A stretch of 26,275 nt of DNA from CAZPMO01 sp964587515 (GTDB lineage: Bacteria > Pseudomonadota > Alphaproteobacteria > MPNO01). Positions 1-8,314 of this stretch are shown one piece after another (position 1 is the first letter of the stretch; the number at the start of each line of letters is the position of its first letter). The notes below the pieces were generated by a model. That model was not told the origin of the DNA. It was given only the letters and a program-made list of their open reading frames with translations, and searched no databases. The stretch spans positions 1 to 26,275 of the forward strand of contig CAZPMO010000056.1 of assembly GCA_964587515.1 (NCBI GenBank). The letters run 5' to 3'. The position numbers and the translations under genes were made by a program.

Positions 1-1061
1 ACGCGGTCGGGCGCGACGCCGATGATCTCGGCGACGCGCCTGGTCATCGCGTCGCGGTGGGGGCCGATCTTGGGCATCTCGCAGATCAGCGTGATGTCGA
101 CATTGACGATCTCGCCGTCTTTTTCGCGCACCAGCGCCGCGGCGTGGCTTGCGAAAATGTCCGACGGCGCATCGCGCCAGCGCTCGTCGATGGGCGGAAA
201 ATGCGAGCCGATATCGCCGCCCGCGACGGCGCCCAGCAGCGCGTCGGTCAGCGCGTGCAGACCCGCGTCGCCGTCGGAATGGCCTTCGAGCGTGTGTTCA
301 TGAGGGACCCGCACGCCGCACAGCATCACGTGGTCGCCGGGCGCGAAACGGTGCACGTCGACGCCCGTGCCGACGCGGGTGACGGCGCCGCCGCCCAGCA
401 GGCGTTCGGCGCGGGCGAGGTCCTCGGCGGTGGTGATTTTCATATTGTCCTCGCTTCCCGTGACCAGTTGGACCGCGAGCCCGGCGCGTTCGGCGACGGC
501 GGCGTCGTCGGTCAGCTCCGCGCCGATGGCGTCACGGTGGGCTTTCAGGATGTCGGCGTAGCGGAAGCCCTGCGGCGTCTGGGCGCGCCACAGCCCGGCG
601 CGGTCGAGCGTTTCCGATACGCGCACACCTGCCGCATCCGCGCGTTTCAACGTATCGGCGAGCGGCAGCGCGGGCAGCGCCGCCGGGGCGTCGGCCAGCG
701 CCGCCAGCACGCGGTCGATCAGATCGTGGTCGACGAAAGGGCGCGCGGCGTCATGGATCAACACATGGTCGGGCGCGTCGCCTGCGAGACTTTCGAGGCC
801 GCGGAGCGCCGAGGACTGCCGGTCGGTGCCGCCCTCGACCGCGTCCATGATATCGAGCCCGTCGATGGCGCGGCCATACAGGTCGCGGTCGGCGGCGCGG
901 ATCACCACGCGCACCAGATCGACGCCGGGATGGGCCGCCAAGCACGCCGCCGAATGGCGCAGCAGCGCGCGGCCGGCCAGCGGCAGATACTGTTTTGGCG
1001 TCTCGCCGCCCAGGCGCGTGCCGCCGCCGCCCGCCAGGATCAGAGCCGCGCAACCCGCCAT
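1..1061 (-). CDS. ispDF: Bifunctional IspD/IspF isoprenoid enzyme, C-terminus cut by window edge
   Basis: Fused enzyme of the non-mevalonate isoprenoid pathway. The IspD half makes CDP-methylerythritol from MEP and CTP; the IspF half forms the cyclic diphosphate MEcPP. Read on the minus strand from ATG at 1061, 353 complete codons are visible. The N-terminal IspD domain (about residues 1-222) shows the glycine-rich nucleotide loop with R16 and K23 (PKQY) and the HDAARPF motif. The IspF domain starts near residue 228 with the metal-binding D235-V-H237 pair and a later HSDGDAGLHAL segment. About 30-35 residues are missing beyond the left edge, judged from the usual IspF length. A GAGGA Shine-Dalgarno lies just upstream of the ATG. 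Fusion of ispD and ispF is common in alphaproteobacteria. The gene diverges from the GST gene at 1201. Identification is firm. Confidence 0.96.
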   Translation of the reverse strand, partial: MAGCAALILAGGGGTRLGGETPKQYLPLAGRALLRHSAACLAAHPGVDLVRVVIRAADRDLYGRAIDGLDIMDAVEGGTDRQSSALRGLESLAGDAPDHVLIHDAARPFVDHDLIDRVLAALADAPAALPALPLADTLKRADAAGVRVSETLDRAGLWRAQTPQGFRYADILKAHRDAIGAELTDDAAVAERAGLAVQLVTGSEDNMKITTAEDLARAERLLGGGAVTRVGTGVDVHRFAPGDHVMLCGVRVPHEHTLEGHSDGDAGLHALTDALLGAVAGGDIGSHFPPIDERWRDAPSDIFASHAAALVREKDGEIVNVDITLICEMPKIGPHRDAMTRRVAEIIGVAPDR

Positions 1062-1200
1062 TAATAATTTCCTCGTGCGTTCATGCCGCCGACCCTAGAC
1101 CCGGCCGCTCGGGTTGCCAAGGGAGAGAGGTCTCGAAACCCATGTTCATGGACGCCCGGTGCGGCTAAAGTCGCCGACGAAAGTGAACAGGGAGGCACCG
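1062..1200. promoter_or_regulatory. Divergent intergenic region between ispDF and the GST gene
   Basis: This 139-base spacer must hold the start signals for both divergent genes. I see the GAGGA ribosome site for ispDF (about 1064-1073, minus strand) and AGGGAGG for the GST gene (1189-1195). No convincing -35/-10 pair was recognised by eye. Confidence 0.4.
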
Positions 1201-1813
1201 ATGATCGAACTTTATTTCTGGACCACCGATAACGGCTACAAATCGCGCCACATGATGGAAGAGAGCGGGCTTGAGCATACGCTGAAGCCGGTGAACCTGC
1301 GCGAGCGCGAGCAGTTCGCGCCCGACTTCATGAAACTGAGCNNNNNNNNNNCCCGCCATCATCGACGATGACGGGCCGGGCGGCGCCAGAATCACGCTTT
1401 TCGAATCGGGCGCCATCTTGAAATATCTCGCCGAGAAATCGGGCAGTGAGCTTTATCCCACCGATCCGCTGGCGCGCCTCAATGTCGATCAGTGGCTGTT
1501 TTACGGCTCGTCGACCTTCACCACGCTGGCCCAGCAGTTCGGGCATTTCGTGATTCGCTCGCCCGACGACGTGCCGCCGGCCAAGGCGCATTACACCGGC
1601 GTGTTGCACGATTTGCTGAAAACGGTCGATGGCCAGCTGGCCGGCAACGACTATGTGGCGGGGGATTATTCGGTCGCCGATATCTCCATCTACGCCGACG
1701 TTCACCTGCACGGCGTCAACGATGTCGGGCTCGATGAGTATCCCAACGTCAAGCGCTGGCACGACGCCATCGAGGCGCGCCCGGCGGTTCAGCGCGCCTG
1801 GGGAGCTTACTAG
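1201..1813 (+). CDS. Glutathione S-transferase family protein, interrupted by an assembly gap
   Basis: Small soluble GST-fold protein, probably conjugating or transferring glutathione; substrate unknown. The ATG at 1201 follows a strong AGGGAGG (1189-1195). The thioredoxin-like N-terminal half begins MIELYFWTTDNGYKSR. After the gap the reading continues with PAIIDDD and the ESGAIL segment typical of the glutathione gamma-glutamyl binding site. A helical C-terminal domain ends at TAG 1811-1813. The two halves are out of frame if the ten N (1342-1351) are counted literally. Bases 1339-1341 (AGC) and 1352 onward (CCC GCC ATC) are each in a good frame, so the true gap should be a multiple of three. 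About five residues would restore the usual spacing between LS and PAI in YfcG-like GSTs. The gene is therefore likely intact in the organism, about 205 residues long. Confidence 0.88.
1342..1351. other. Assembly gap (10 N)
   Basis: Ten consecutive N inside the GST gene. This is a placeholder rather than a measured length, because the flanking coding frames (start positions 1201 and 1352) do not match across 10 bases. Confidence 0.99.
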
Positions 1814-1827
1814 AGCACTAACCGGCC

Positions 1828-2628
1828 ATGCCGATCACCCTGATCCTTTCGGTGTCGGCCCTGATCGCCCTGGCGCCGGCGGCGTTGCTGCCGCTGCGCG
1901 CCGCCCAGGGGCGCGATGCGCTGTTCTGGGCGCTGCTCGCGGTCGCGGTGGCGGGGCCGCTGGTGGTGGTCTATGCGCAGTTCGCGACCGGCTGGCGCAC
2001 CGGTCTGTCGTCGGCCTTGTGGCTCACCATCGTGGTCAGCCTGTTGATCTTCGCGGCGGTCGCGGCGGCGACGCGCGAGGCCTGGCGGCTTTCGCCGTTG
2101 CTGTTTCCCTATCTGGTGATCCTGGGCGCGCTGGCGACGATCTGGCAGAACCAGCCGGAACGTCCCTTGCTCGAAGCGAACCTGACGGCCTGGACCCAGC
2201 TTCATATCGGGCTCGGGCTGATCGCCTATGGGCTGCTGACCATAGGCGCCGTGGCCGGGCTCGCGGTGTTTCTTCAGGAACGCGCGCTGAAAGCCAAGCG
2301 GCCGACCGCGCTGACCCGGATGCTGCCCTCGGTCGCCGACGGCGAGACGCTTCAGGCGCGTCTGCTAGCGGCCAGCGCGGTGGTGCTCGCCTGCGGCCTG
2401 CTGAGCGGCATGGCGGCGCAATTCGTGATCGACGGTTCGCTGCTGCCTTTGGGCCATAAATCGATCCTCTCGCTGCTGACCTTCGTGGTTCTGCTGGGGC
2501 TGCTGGTGGCCCATTATCTGACCGGTATCCACGGCCGCCGCGCCGCGCGCATCGTTCTGCTCGCTTATCTTTTGATGACGCTCGGTTACCCCGGCGTGAA
2601 ATTCGTGACAGACGTGATCCTCGCCTGA
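1828..2628 (+). CDS. CcsA/YpjD-like integral membrane protein (cytochrome c biogenesis family)
   Basis: Polytopic inner-membrane protein of 266 residues with about eight hydrophobic segments (roughly residues 3-23, 32-52, 60-82, 91-107, 122-150, 180-200, 212-232 and 240-262). Length, topology and the membrane-embedded histidines (H126 in LHIGLGLIAYG, H210 and H229) match the CcsA/HemX/YpjD group, whose better-studied members handle haem for cytochrome c maturation. No tryptophan-rich WWD motif is seen and no CcsB/ResB partner is nearby. It is therefore more like the solitary YpjD branch, whose function is poorly defined. The ATG at 1828 lies 14 bases after the GST stop, so the two genes may share a transcript. 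No clear Shine-Dalgarno is visible. Confidence 0.8.
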   Translation: MPITLILSVSALIALAPAALLPLRAAQGRDALFWALLAVAVAGPLVVVYAQFATGWRTGLSSALWLTIVVSLLIFAAVAAATREAWRLSPLLFPYLVILGALATIWQNQPERPLLEANLTAWTQLHIGLGLIAYGLLTIGAVAGLAVFLQERALKAKRPTALTRMLPSVADGETLQARLLAASAVVLACGLLSGMAAQFVIDGSLLPLGHKSILSLLTFVVLLGLLVAHYLTGIHGRRAARIVLLAYLLMTLGYPGVKFVTDVILA

Positions 2629-2716
2629 ATTGGAAATCTCGGACGACGATTCCGGACTGTCGTGATAGCGTATCGGCGCAATATTCGTGGTACGTAGATT
2701 CAGAATTTGGGGGCGC

Positions 2717-3664
2717 ATGAGACGTCCAGCGATATTACGCCTTTGCCTGGGACTGGCTGGCATCACCCTTTGGTGTGCTTCGGCAGGGGCACAGGGAACT
2801 TCTAAATCACTGACAGTCGGTGGCGACGGCATTCAAAGTACCTTCGAGGATGCTTTTTCCGAGTTCAAGGAAGAAAAGGCGGCGGGCACCGGCAAGGTCG
2901 CCTGGATGAGCCAGACTCTGACCGACCAGGACCTCGACACCGCGACCAGTGCGGAAAATACATTGATCCTCACCAGCATTGTCGCCGGCGGCGTGGTGAT
3001 TGATAAATTTATGATCGGTGGCGCGGTCGGTTATGTAGTCGTCGACGGCGATGTAGATTCGTTCCCGGCGGGGGTCTTAACCGGGCGCACCAAGTTCGAT
3101 TCTACAGGCCCGACCATCGCTGGTTATTTCGGTTACCTGTTTAGCGACAGGTTTTACACCGATTTGCTCTATTATCATGGCTTCCTGAAAAACGAAAACG
3201 AGAATACGAACGCGGGAGGCGGCGCGCTAACGACTGCCGAATACGACAGTGCAATCGACTCCATGGTCCTGGCTTTCAACTACACGGATACAAAGGGCAA
3301 GTTGAATTTCGGCTAGCGGACGAAATTCAGCTGGTTTCGTATTGTCGAAGACAGTTATGTGGATAGCGCCAGTGCGTTTTCGGAAAAATCCGAAAATGTA
3401 AGCCGCGTTTTGGGCGTGTCGGGCAATGTCGGTTACCAGCTCGGATCGTGGCGCCCATCGACAATTCTCGAATATCAGTACGAGTTCAGTCCGGCCAGCG
3501 ATTCAAACGGGACCGAATTCGACCAATGCAGTTGGAAGCTCGGGTTTGGGATCGAATATGCAGGCGGCGGGTGGTGGAGCTTCACGACCGAGGGCAGCGC
3601 TTTGATGGGCCATGACGAACTCGGCGAATACGCCATAATCGCGACATTGCGGGGATCATTCTGA
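2717..3664 (+). pseudogene. Outer-membrane beta-barrel protein gene with an internal in-frame amber stop
   Basis: The ATG at 2717 follows a G-rich site (TTTGGGGGCGC) and opens a signal peptide of about 22 residues, probably cut after ASAGAQ. The mature part has alternating polar/hydrophobic, glycine- and aromatic-rich strands (for example PTIAGYFGYLFSDRFYTDLL) as in autotransporter-type barrels. An in-frame TAG at 3314-3316 ends the first 199 codons. The same frame then continues without another stop to TGA at 3662-3664. It again gives strand-like sequence and ends in Phe, the usual last residue of BamA-recognised barrel proteins. Without the TAG the protein would be about 314 residues. The break may be a real recent mutation, a sequencing error in a draft assembly, or a suppressed stop. 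By eye this gene is AT-richer than its neighbours, which would fit transfer. Specific function is unknown. Confidence 0.72.
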
Positions 3665-3665
3665 T

Positions 3666-6008
3666 TTGCTGGCCGGGCGCCGCGCTCTCGCGTTTTTCCT
3701 GATCGGCGCGCTGATCCTGATTTTTGCGGACCCGGCGCCGACATTTGCGCAAGCCTGGGTGCGCCAGGTCGAGATCAATACCCGCGCCACGGTGCGAAAA
3801 CTCGCGCTGTCACTGAAGGTCGAACACAGCGCCGGTGCGATCTCGGCCATGGATCTCAGCCCCGACGGCCGCTATCTCGTTCATGTCGCCGCCGATTTCA
3901 CGCCCAGGCTGTGGGATCTGGAGGCGGGCCGACAGGTCGGCTTCTACTCGCCGCTGTCGAGCCCGGCCCGGCTGGTCCGTTTCATTCCCGGTGGGCTCGG
4001 CTTCCTGACGGTCGCCGAGGATGGCGAGGTTCTGTTGTGGAAGACGCGCCGGCGGCTCGCCGCCCACCGGTACGCCAATCTCGATGGTCGCGGCACCAGC
4101 CTCGCGATATCGAAGGACGGCACCCGGCTTGCGATCGGGACTTCGAACGGCGCGGTTCATGTTATCCGGATGGAGGGCAACCTTCCGACGCGAACTTTGC
4201 GCGCCCATCAGGGGCCGGTGACCTGGGTCGAATTCGGCGTCACCGGGCCGATTTTCGCGACCGCCGGGGCGGACGGGACGGCGAAGGTCTGGGAGGCGGC
4301 GTCCGGCGTCGCCGTGAATTCACGCAAGCTTTCGCGGGGGCCGCTGGCTGCGGTCAAATTCGGCAAGGACGAGACCGATCTTTTCGCGCTGGCCGCCGAG
4401 GGCGGCGTCATCCGGTGGCGCACCGATGTCGGAACGGACGCCGGGCTGGTGAAATTCGAAGGCGCGGCCGGGGCGATAGAGCGTTTCGAGGTGTCCACCG
4501 ACGCCTCCACTGTGCTCGCCTCGGCCGGAACCAGGCTCCACGCCTGGCGCGCCGAGACGCCGGCGCGGCCCGCCTTCACCACCGATCACGGCGCGCCGGT
4601 CAGCGCCGTTGGTTTCGATTTGCGGGCAGGGCGCGGCGTAACGGCGGGCGGGAAGGGCCTTATCAAGTTCTGGGATCTCGAATCCAAAAAACACCTGGTC
4701 TCGATGATCTCGACCATGAACGGCTGGGCGGTGGTCGATGACGACGGCCGGTTCGACGGCTCGAACCGCGCCTTGAAATTCGTGCAATGGGCGGCGGATA
4801 CGGCGGTGCTGCCAATCGAGAATTTCAGCGACGAATATTATGAGCCCGGGCTGCTTCAGAAAAAACGGCTGGGCGTGCTCCAGCTCATCAGTGCCGGCGC
4901 GCCGAGCCTCAAGGAAGGCATTCTCCTGCCCCCGGTGGTCAAGATTGAGCCGTTTAAGAATTCCACGCTAACCGAACGCGCCGAGATCACGGTGCGCCTG
5001 CTCGCAATCGACCAGGGCGGCGGCATCCGTCAATTGCGCCTGTTTCACAACGGCAAAATCGTGGACCCGGATCAGATCACCGATCACAAGAAAAAAAAGA
5101 ACGCCAAGGGACGCGATTCCTGGCTGGTAACCTTTCGCGTCCGTCCCGTGTCTGGCCGCAATATCTTCCTCGCCAGCGCATCGGGCGATCAGGCGATATT
5201 CGGGGTGACCGCGCGCGCGGCGCTCATGGTCAAGGTGCCGCCGCGTAATCCGACGCTTCATGTGGTGGCGATCGGTATCAACAATTACAAAGAGTCGGTC
5301 CTGAAGCTGAATTACGCGATCCCGGATGCGAATGGCATCGCCAGGGCGCTGGAAAAGAATGTCGGCGCGGTGTTCCGCGATATTCGCATCCACAAAATTT
5401 TCGACAAGCAGGCGATCCGGAACAATATCCTGAAGACGCTGGAGGGGCTCGGCGATACCGATCCCGAAGACGTGGTGGTGATCTACATGGCCGGCCACGG
5501 CGATTCCTTCGGCAAGGACTTCTACATGCTGCCCTATGAATTCCCGATGCCGCTCACGGAGTCCTCGCTGGAACGTCACGGGCTCGGCTCGGAGGCGCTT
5601 CGCCGGGTGTTTTCGCGCATAAAGGCGCGTCGGCTGGTGATGCTGATAGACGCCTGCAAATCGGGAACCGCGGTGAAGCGGGTCCAGGATTATCTCGACC
5701 GGAAGTCGCTGCACCGGCTCGGGGCCGCGGTGGGGATGTATATCGTCTCGGCGACCGCGAAGGAGCAGTTCGCGGTGGAACTCAGTACACTGGGCCACGG
5801 CGCGTTCACCTACGCGATGATCCAGGGCCTGATCGGCAAAGCGGATGTCGCGCCGGCGGATAAGACCGTGACCATCCAGGAACTGGTCGATTACGCCGAA
5901 ATAAGCGTGCCCGAAATCAGCGGTGAATTCGCAAAATACCGTCACTGGCCGATGGTCTTCTCCAGCGGCCTCGACTTCACCATGGTTCGGATATCTCCGC
6001 CCCGTTAG
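3666..6008 (+). CDS. Exported seven-bladed WD40 protein with C-terminal caspase (peptidase C14) domain
   Basis: Predicted exported cysteine protease of 780 residues. The TTG start at 3666 is one base after the barrel gene stop and follows GGGGAT at suitable spacing. It is needed to include the signal peptide (MLAGRRALAFFLIGALILIF, cleavage near TFAQA). Residues about 58-345 form seven WD40-type repeats, recognisable by endings such as RLWDLEAG, VLLWKTR, AKVWEAASG and IKFWDLES, enough for one closed propeller. Residues about 425-525 look like an Ig-like beta domain. Residues about 530-780 are a caspase fold with both catalytic motifs: YMAGHGD (His611) and LIDACKSG (Cys664). Bacterial caspase homologues (orthocaspases) usually cleave after basic residues; substrate and trigger here are unknown. 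Tight coupling to the upstream barrel gene suggests a shared envelope role. The domain assignment is firm; the biology is inference. Confidence 0.9.
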   Translation: MLAGRRALAFFLIGALILIFADPAPTFAQAWVRQVEINTRATVRKLALSLKVEHSAGAISAMDLSPDGRYLVHVAADFTPRLWDLEAGRQVGFYSPLSSPARLVRFIPGGLGFLTVAEDGEVLLWKTRRRLAAHRYANLDGRGTSLAISKDGTRLAIGTSNGAVHVIRMEGNLPTRTLRAHQGPVTWVEFGVTGPIFATAGADGTAKVWEAASGVAVNSRKLSRGPLAAVKFGKDETDLFALAAEGGVIRWRTDVGTDAGLVKFEGAAGAIERFEVSTDASTVLASAGTRLHAWRAETPARPAFTTDHGAPVSAVGFDLRAGRGVTAGGKGLIKFWDLESKKHLVSMISTMNGWAVVDDDGRFDGSNRALKFVQWAADTAVLPIENFSDEYYEPGLLQKKRLGVLQLISAGAPSLKEGILLPPVVKIEPFKNSTLTERAEITVRLLAIDQGGGIRQLRLFHNGKIVDPDQITDHKKKKNAKGRDSWLVTFRVRPVSGRNIFLASASGDQAIFGVTARAALMVKVPPRNPTLHVVAIGINNYKESVLKLNYAIPDANGIARALEKNVGAVFRDIRIHKIFDKQAIRNNILKTLEGLGDTDPEDVVVIYMAGHGDSFGKDFYMLPYEFPMPLTESSLERHGLGSEALRRVFSRIKARRLVMLIDACKSGTAVKRVQDYLDRKSLHRLGAAVGMYIVSATAKEQFAVELSTLGHGAFTYAMIQGLIGKADVAPADKTVTIQELVDYAEISVPEISGEFAKYRHWPMVFSSGLDFTMVRISPPR

Positions 6009-6117
6009 TTTTGGAAATGGAGCCGTCCCTGATCAACTGAATTGGCGGGGCCGACGGTCGAGGCCATAATGGGAATGACGATTTAAGCGCAACAGTTAAT
6101 CCACCAGGGGAAAACGG

Positions 6118-7182
6118 ATGAGCAAGGGGCCTTCAGGAATTGGGTTTGTCGGATGCGATCTGCCGCGCGCGGCGCCGGCGGAAGGGGCGGGCGGTTCGGC
6201 CCCGCACGCGCACCGCCGCGAGGTCACGGTCAACGGAACGCGGATCAAGACGGTGGACGTACACGCCCATTGCGCGGTGCCGGACGCCATGGCGGTTCTC
6301 GGCCACCACCTCGAAAATCCCGGTTTGCTGATGAGCGATGTCGCGACGCGCATCACCGCGATGGATACGCAGGGTATCGATGTCTCCGCCCTCAGCATCA
6401 ACCCCTACTGGTACCATGCCGAGCGCGACGCCGCCGCCGAACTGATCAGGATCCAGAACGAGGCCCTGGTAGAGATTTGCGCCGCCACCCCGGATCGTTT
6501 CGTGGCTTTCGCGACCGCCGCCCTGCAACATCCCGATCTTGCCGTCGAGCAGGTCGAACACGCCGCCAAGAACCTCGGATTTCGCGGCGTGAGCGTCGGC
6601 GGCAGCGTGGAGGGCGAGGAACTCGCCGACCCGAGATTCAATCCGTTCTGGGCCAAGTGCGAAGAGCTGGATCTGTTGGTGTTTCTGCATCCGACCGGAA
6701 CGACGGAATTGGAGCCAAGCGGGCGGCTGGCCGGCAGCGGTCTTTTGACGAACACGATCGGTAATCCGCTCGAGACGACGATCGCGCTGACCCATCTCAT
6801 CTTCGAAGGCACGCTGGACCGTTACCCTGGCCTGAAGATCTGCGCCGCGCATGGCGGCGGATACCTGGGCTCCTACGCCAATCGTTCCGACGCGGTGTGC
6901 CGAACCTTCCCCGACAAGGTTGGTCCGTTGCCCAAGAAACCGCCGACGTCGTATCTCAAGGACGGTCAGCTTTTTTTCGACACCATCGTCTTCACGCCGG
7001 AGGCGTTGCGCCACCTGATCGCCGAATCCGGACCCGGCCAGATCATGATTGGCACCGACTATCCGTTCCCGTGGACCACCACCGAGATCGATCTTGTCCT
7101 GAACACGCCCGATTTGAGCGATGACGACCGCATCGCGATCCTCGGCGGAACCGCCGCCAGGCTGCTCGGTATCGACGCCTGA
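6118..7182 (+). CDS. Amidohydrolase family 2 protein (ACMSD-like decarboxylase/hydrolase)
   Basis: Metal-dependent TIM-barrel enzyme of 354 residues in the family of 2-amino-3-carboxymuconate semialdehyde decarboxylase and aromatic-acid decarboxylases. Visible metal and catalytic residues are H49 and H51 (DVHAH), H191 (FLHPTG), H245 (AAHGGG) and D314 (GTDYPFPW). The spacings between H191, H245 and D314 resemble those of ACMSD. The ATG at 6118 has a good AGGGGA site eight bases upstream. It gives an N-terminal extension of about 40 residues before the barrel, so a later start cannot be fully excluded. The stop lies 11 bases from the stop of the convergent flavin oxidoreductase gene. A role in degrading a ring-derived carboxylate is plausible; the actual substrate cannot be read from the sequence. 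Confidence 0.88.
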   Translation: MSKGPSGIGFVGCDLPRAAPAEGAGGSAPHAHRREVTVNGTRIKTVDVHAHCAVPDAMAVLGHHLENPGLLMSDVATRITAMDTQGIDVSALSINPYWYHAERDAAAELIRIQNEALVEICAATPDRFVAFATAALQHPDLAVEQVEHAAKNLGFRGVSVGGSVEGEELADPRFNPFWAKCEELDLLVFLHPTGTTELEPSGRLAGSGLLTNTIGNPLETTIALTHLIFEGTLDRYPGLKICAAHGGGYLGSYANRSDAVCRTFPDKVGPLPKKPPTSYLKDGQLFFDTIVFTPEALRHLIAESGPGQIMIGTDYPFPWTTTEIDLVLNTPDLSDDDRIAILGGTAARLLGIDA

Positions 7183-7193
7183 ACCGCGCTGCA

Positions 7194-8174
7194 CTATTCC
7201 ATCGCCTGGGCCAGTAGCTCGAAGGAGCGCACCCGCGCCTTGTGGTCCCAGACCGCCGCCGCGACCATCAGCTCGTCGGCGGCGGTGGCGTCGATCAGCG
7301 GCGCCAGCTTGTCCTTGATCGTCGCCGGCGAGCCGTGGAACGAACAGGCCAGCATGGACGACGCCTGCGCCTTCTCCATCGGCGACCAGAAGCTCTCGAT
7401 GTCGTCGATCGGCGGCGGCAGCCGGCCGCGCGTGCCGCGCACCAGGCGGGTGGAATTCTGTTGCGGCGTGGTGAACAGCCGCATCGCCTCGTCCTCGGTG
7501 TCGGCGACGATGACGTTGCAGCCAACCATCACGTAGGGCTTGGCGAGCTGCGCCGACGGCTCGAACCGCTCTCGGTAAATCGACACCGCCTGCATCAGCG
7601 CCTGCGGCGCGAAGTGCGAGGCGAAGGCGTAAGGAAGGCCGAGCATGGCGGCGAGCTGGGCGCCGAACAGGCTGGAGCCGAGAATCCACAGCGGCACGTT
7701 GGTATCTTCGCCGGGAATCGCGTGTATCGCCTGGTTCTCCCGCGGCGGCCCGAGCAGGGCTTGCAGCTCGACCACGTCCTGCGGGAAATATTGCGACGAG
7801 TCCGGCCCGCGCCGCAACGCCTGCAGCGTGCGCTGGTCGGTGCCCGGCGCACGGCCCAGGCCAAGATCAATGCGGCCGGGGAACAGCGTCGCCAAGGTGC
7901 CGAACTGCTCGGCGATCACCATCGGCGAGTGGTTCGGCAGCATGATGCCGCCCGCGCCGACGCGGATCGTCTTGGTGCCGCTGGCGACGTGGCAGATGCA
8001 GACCGACGTGGCGGCGCTGGCGATGCCGGCGAGATTGTGGTGTTCGGCCAGCCAGAAGCGCCCGAAGCCGGCGGCTTCGACGTGCCGAGCCAGGTCGAGC
8101 GAGTTGGCCAGCGCGTCGGCCGGGGTGAAGCCTTCGCCGATGTTGGCGAGGTCGAGTACGGAGAGTTGCACCAT
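7194..8174 (-). CDS. LLM-class flavin-dependent oxidoreductase (luciferase-like monooxygenase)
   Basis: Flavin-dependent TIM-barrel oxidoreductase of 326 residues. It starts MVQLSVLDLANIGEG, a beginning typical of the short YhbW/MsnO8-like branch of luciferase-like enzymes. Family landmarks include WLAEHHNLAG (residues about 41-50), GGIMLPNHSPMVIAEQFGTL and RIDLGLGRAPGTD. The C-terminal part ends with the phosphate-binding GSPATIKDKL segment. Such enzymes use reduced FMN from a separate reductase; no flavin reductase gene is present in this window. The start ATG (8174) has only a weak Shine-Dalgarno. The gene diverges from a second, longer LLM gene across a 235-base spacer containing a perfect inverted repeat. 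Substrate unknown. Confidence 0.92.
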   Translation of the reverse strand: MVQLSVLDLANIGEGFTPADALANSLDLARHVEAAGFGRFWLAEHHNLAGIASAATSVCICHVASGTKTIRVGAGGIMLPNHSPMVIAEQFGTLATLFPGRIDLGLGRAPGTDQRTLQALRRGPDSSQYFPQDVVELQALLGPPRENQAIHAIPGEDTNVPLWILGSSLFGAQLAAMLGLPYAFASHFAPQALMQAVSIYRERFEPSAQLAKPYVMVGCNVIVADTEDEAMRLFTTPQQNSTRLVRGTRGRLPPPIDDIESFWSPMEKAQASSMLACSFHGSPATIKDKLAPLIDATAADELMVAAAVWDHKARVRSFELLAQAME

Positions 8175-8224
8175 GGCGCCAGTCTAGCCCGCATTCCACA
8201 CACCCGCCACGGTCTGTGGCGCTA

Positions 8225-8314
8225 TCCTTCGAGACGGGCCTTCGGCCCTCCTCAGGATGAGGGTATACGTAGCTTTCCTCATCCTGAGGAGGGCCGAAGG
8301 CCCGTCTCGAAGGA
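8225..8314. repeat. Perfect 38-bp inverted repeat (REP-like palindromic element)
   Basis: Left arm 8225-8262 begins TCCTTCGAGACGGGCC; right arm 8277-8314 is its exact reverse complement. The loop is 14 bases (8263-8276). Each arm also contains an internal GGGCC-TTC-GGCCC palindrome, so the element can fold as one long hairpin or as a cruciform with smaller hairpins. Elements of this sequence type (GAGACGGGCC..TCCTCAGGATGAGG) are known to me as dispersed non-coding repeats in many alphaproteobacterial genomes. Chance translations give peptides such as RRAFGPPQDE and HPEEGRRPVSKD in spurious proteins. It sits in the divergent promoter region of the two LLM genes, not behind a gene end, and has no U-tract, so a simple terminator role is unlikely. 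Confidence 0.93.

Noticed and set aside
57..1064. Long open frame on the plus strand opposite ispDF
   Set aside because: The product is low-complexity, rich in R, A, G and Q without any family motif, and lies wholly antisense to a well-recognised IspDF. It is a high-GC shadow frame.
8225..8314. Inverted repeat as a rho-independent terminator
   Set aside because: It stands between two divergent gene starts, has no T-run, and has stems too long and perfect for a typical terminator.
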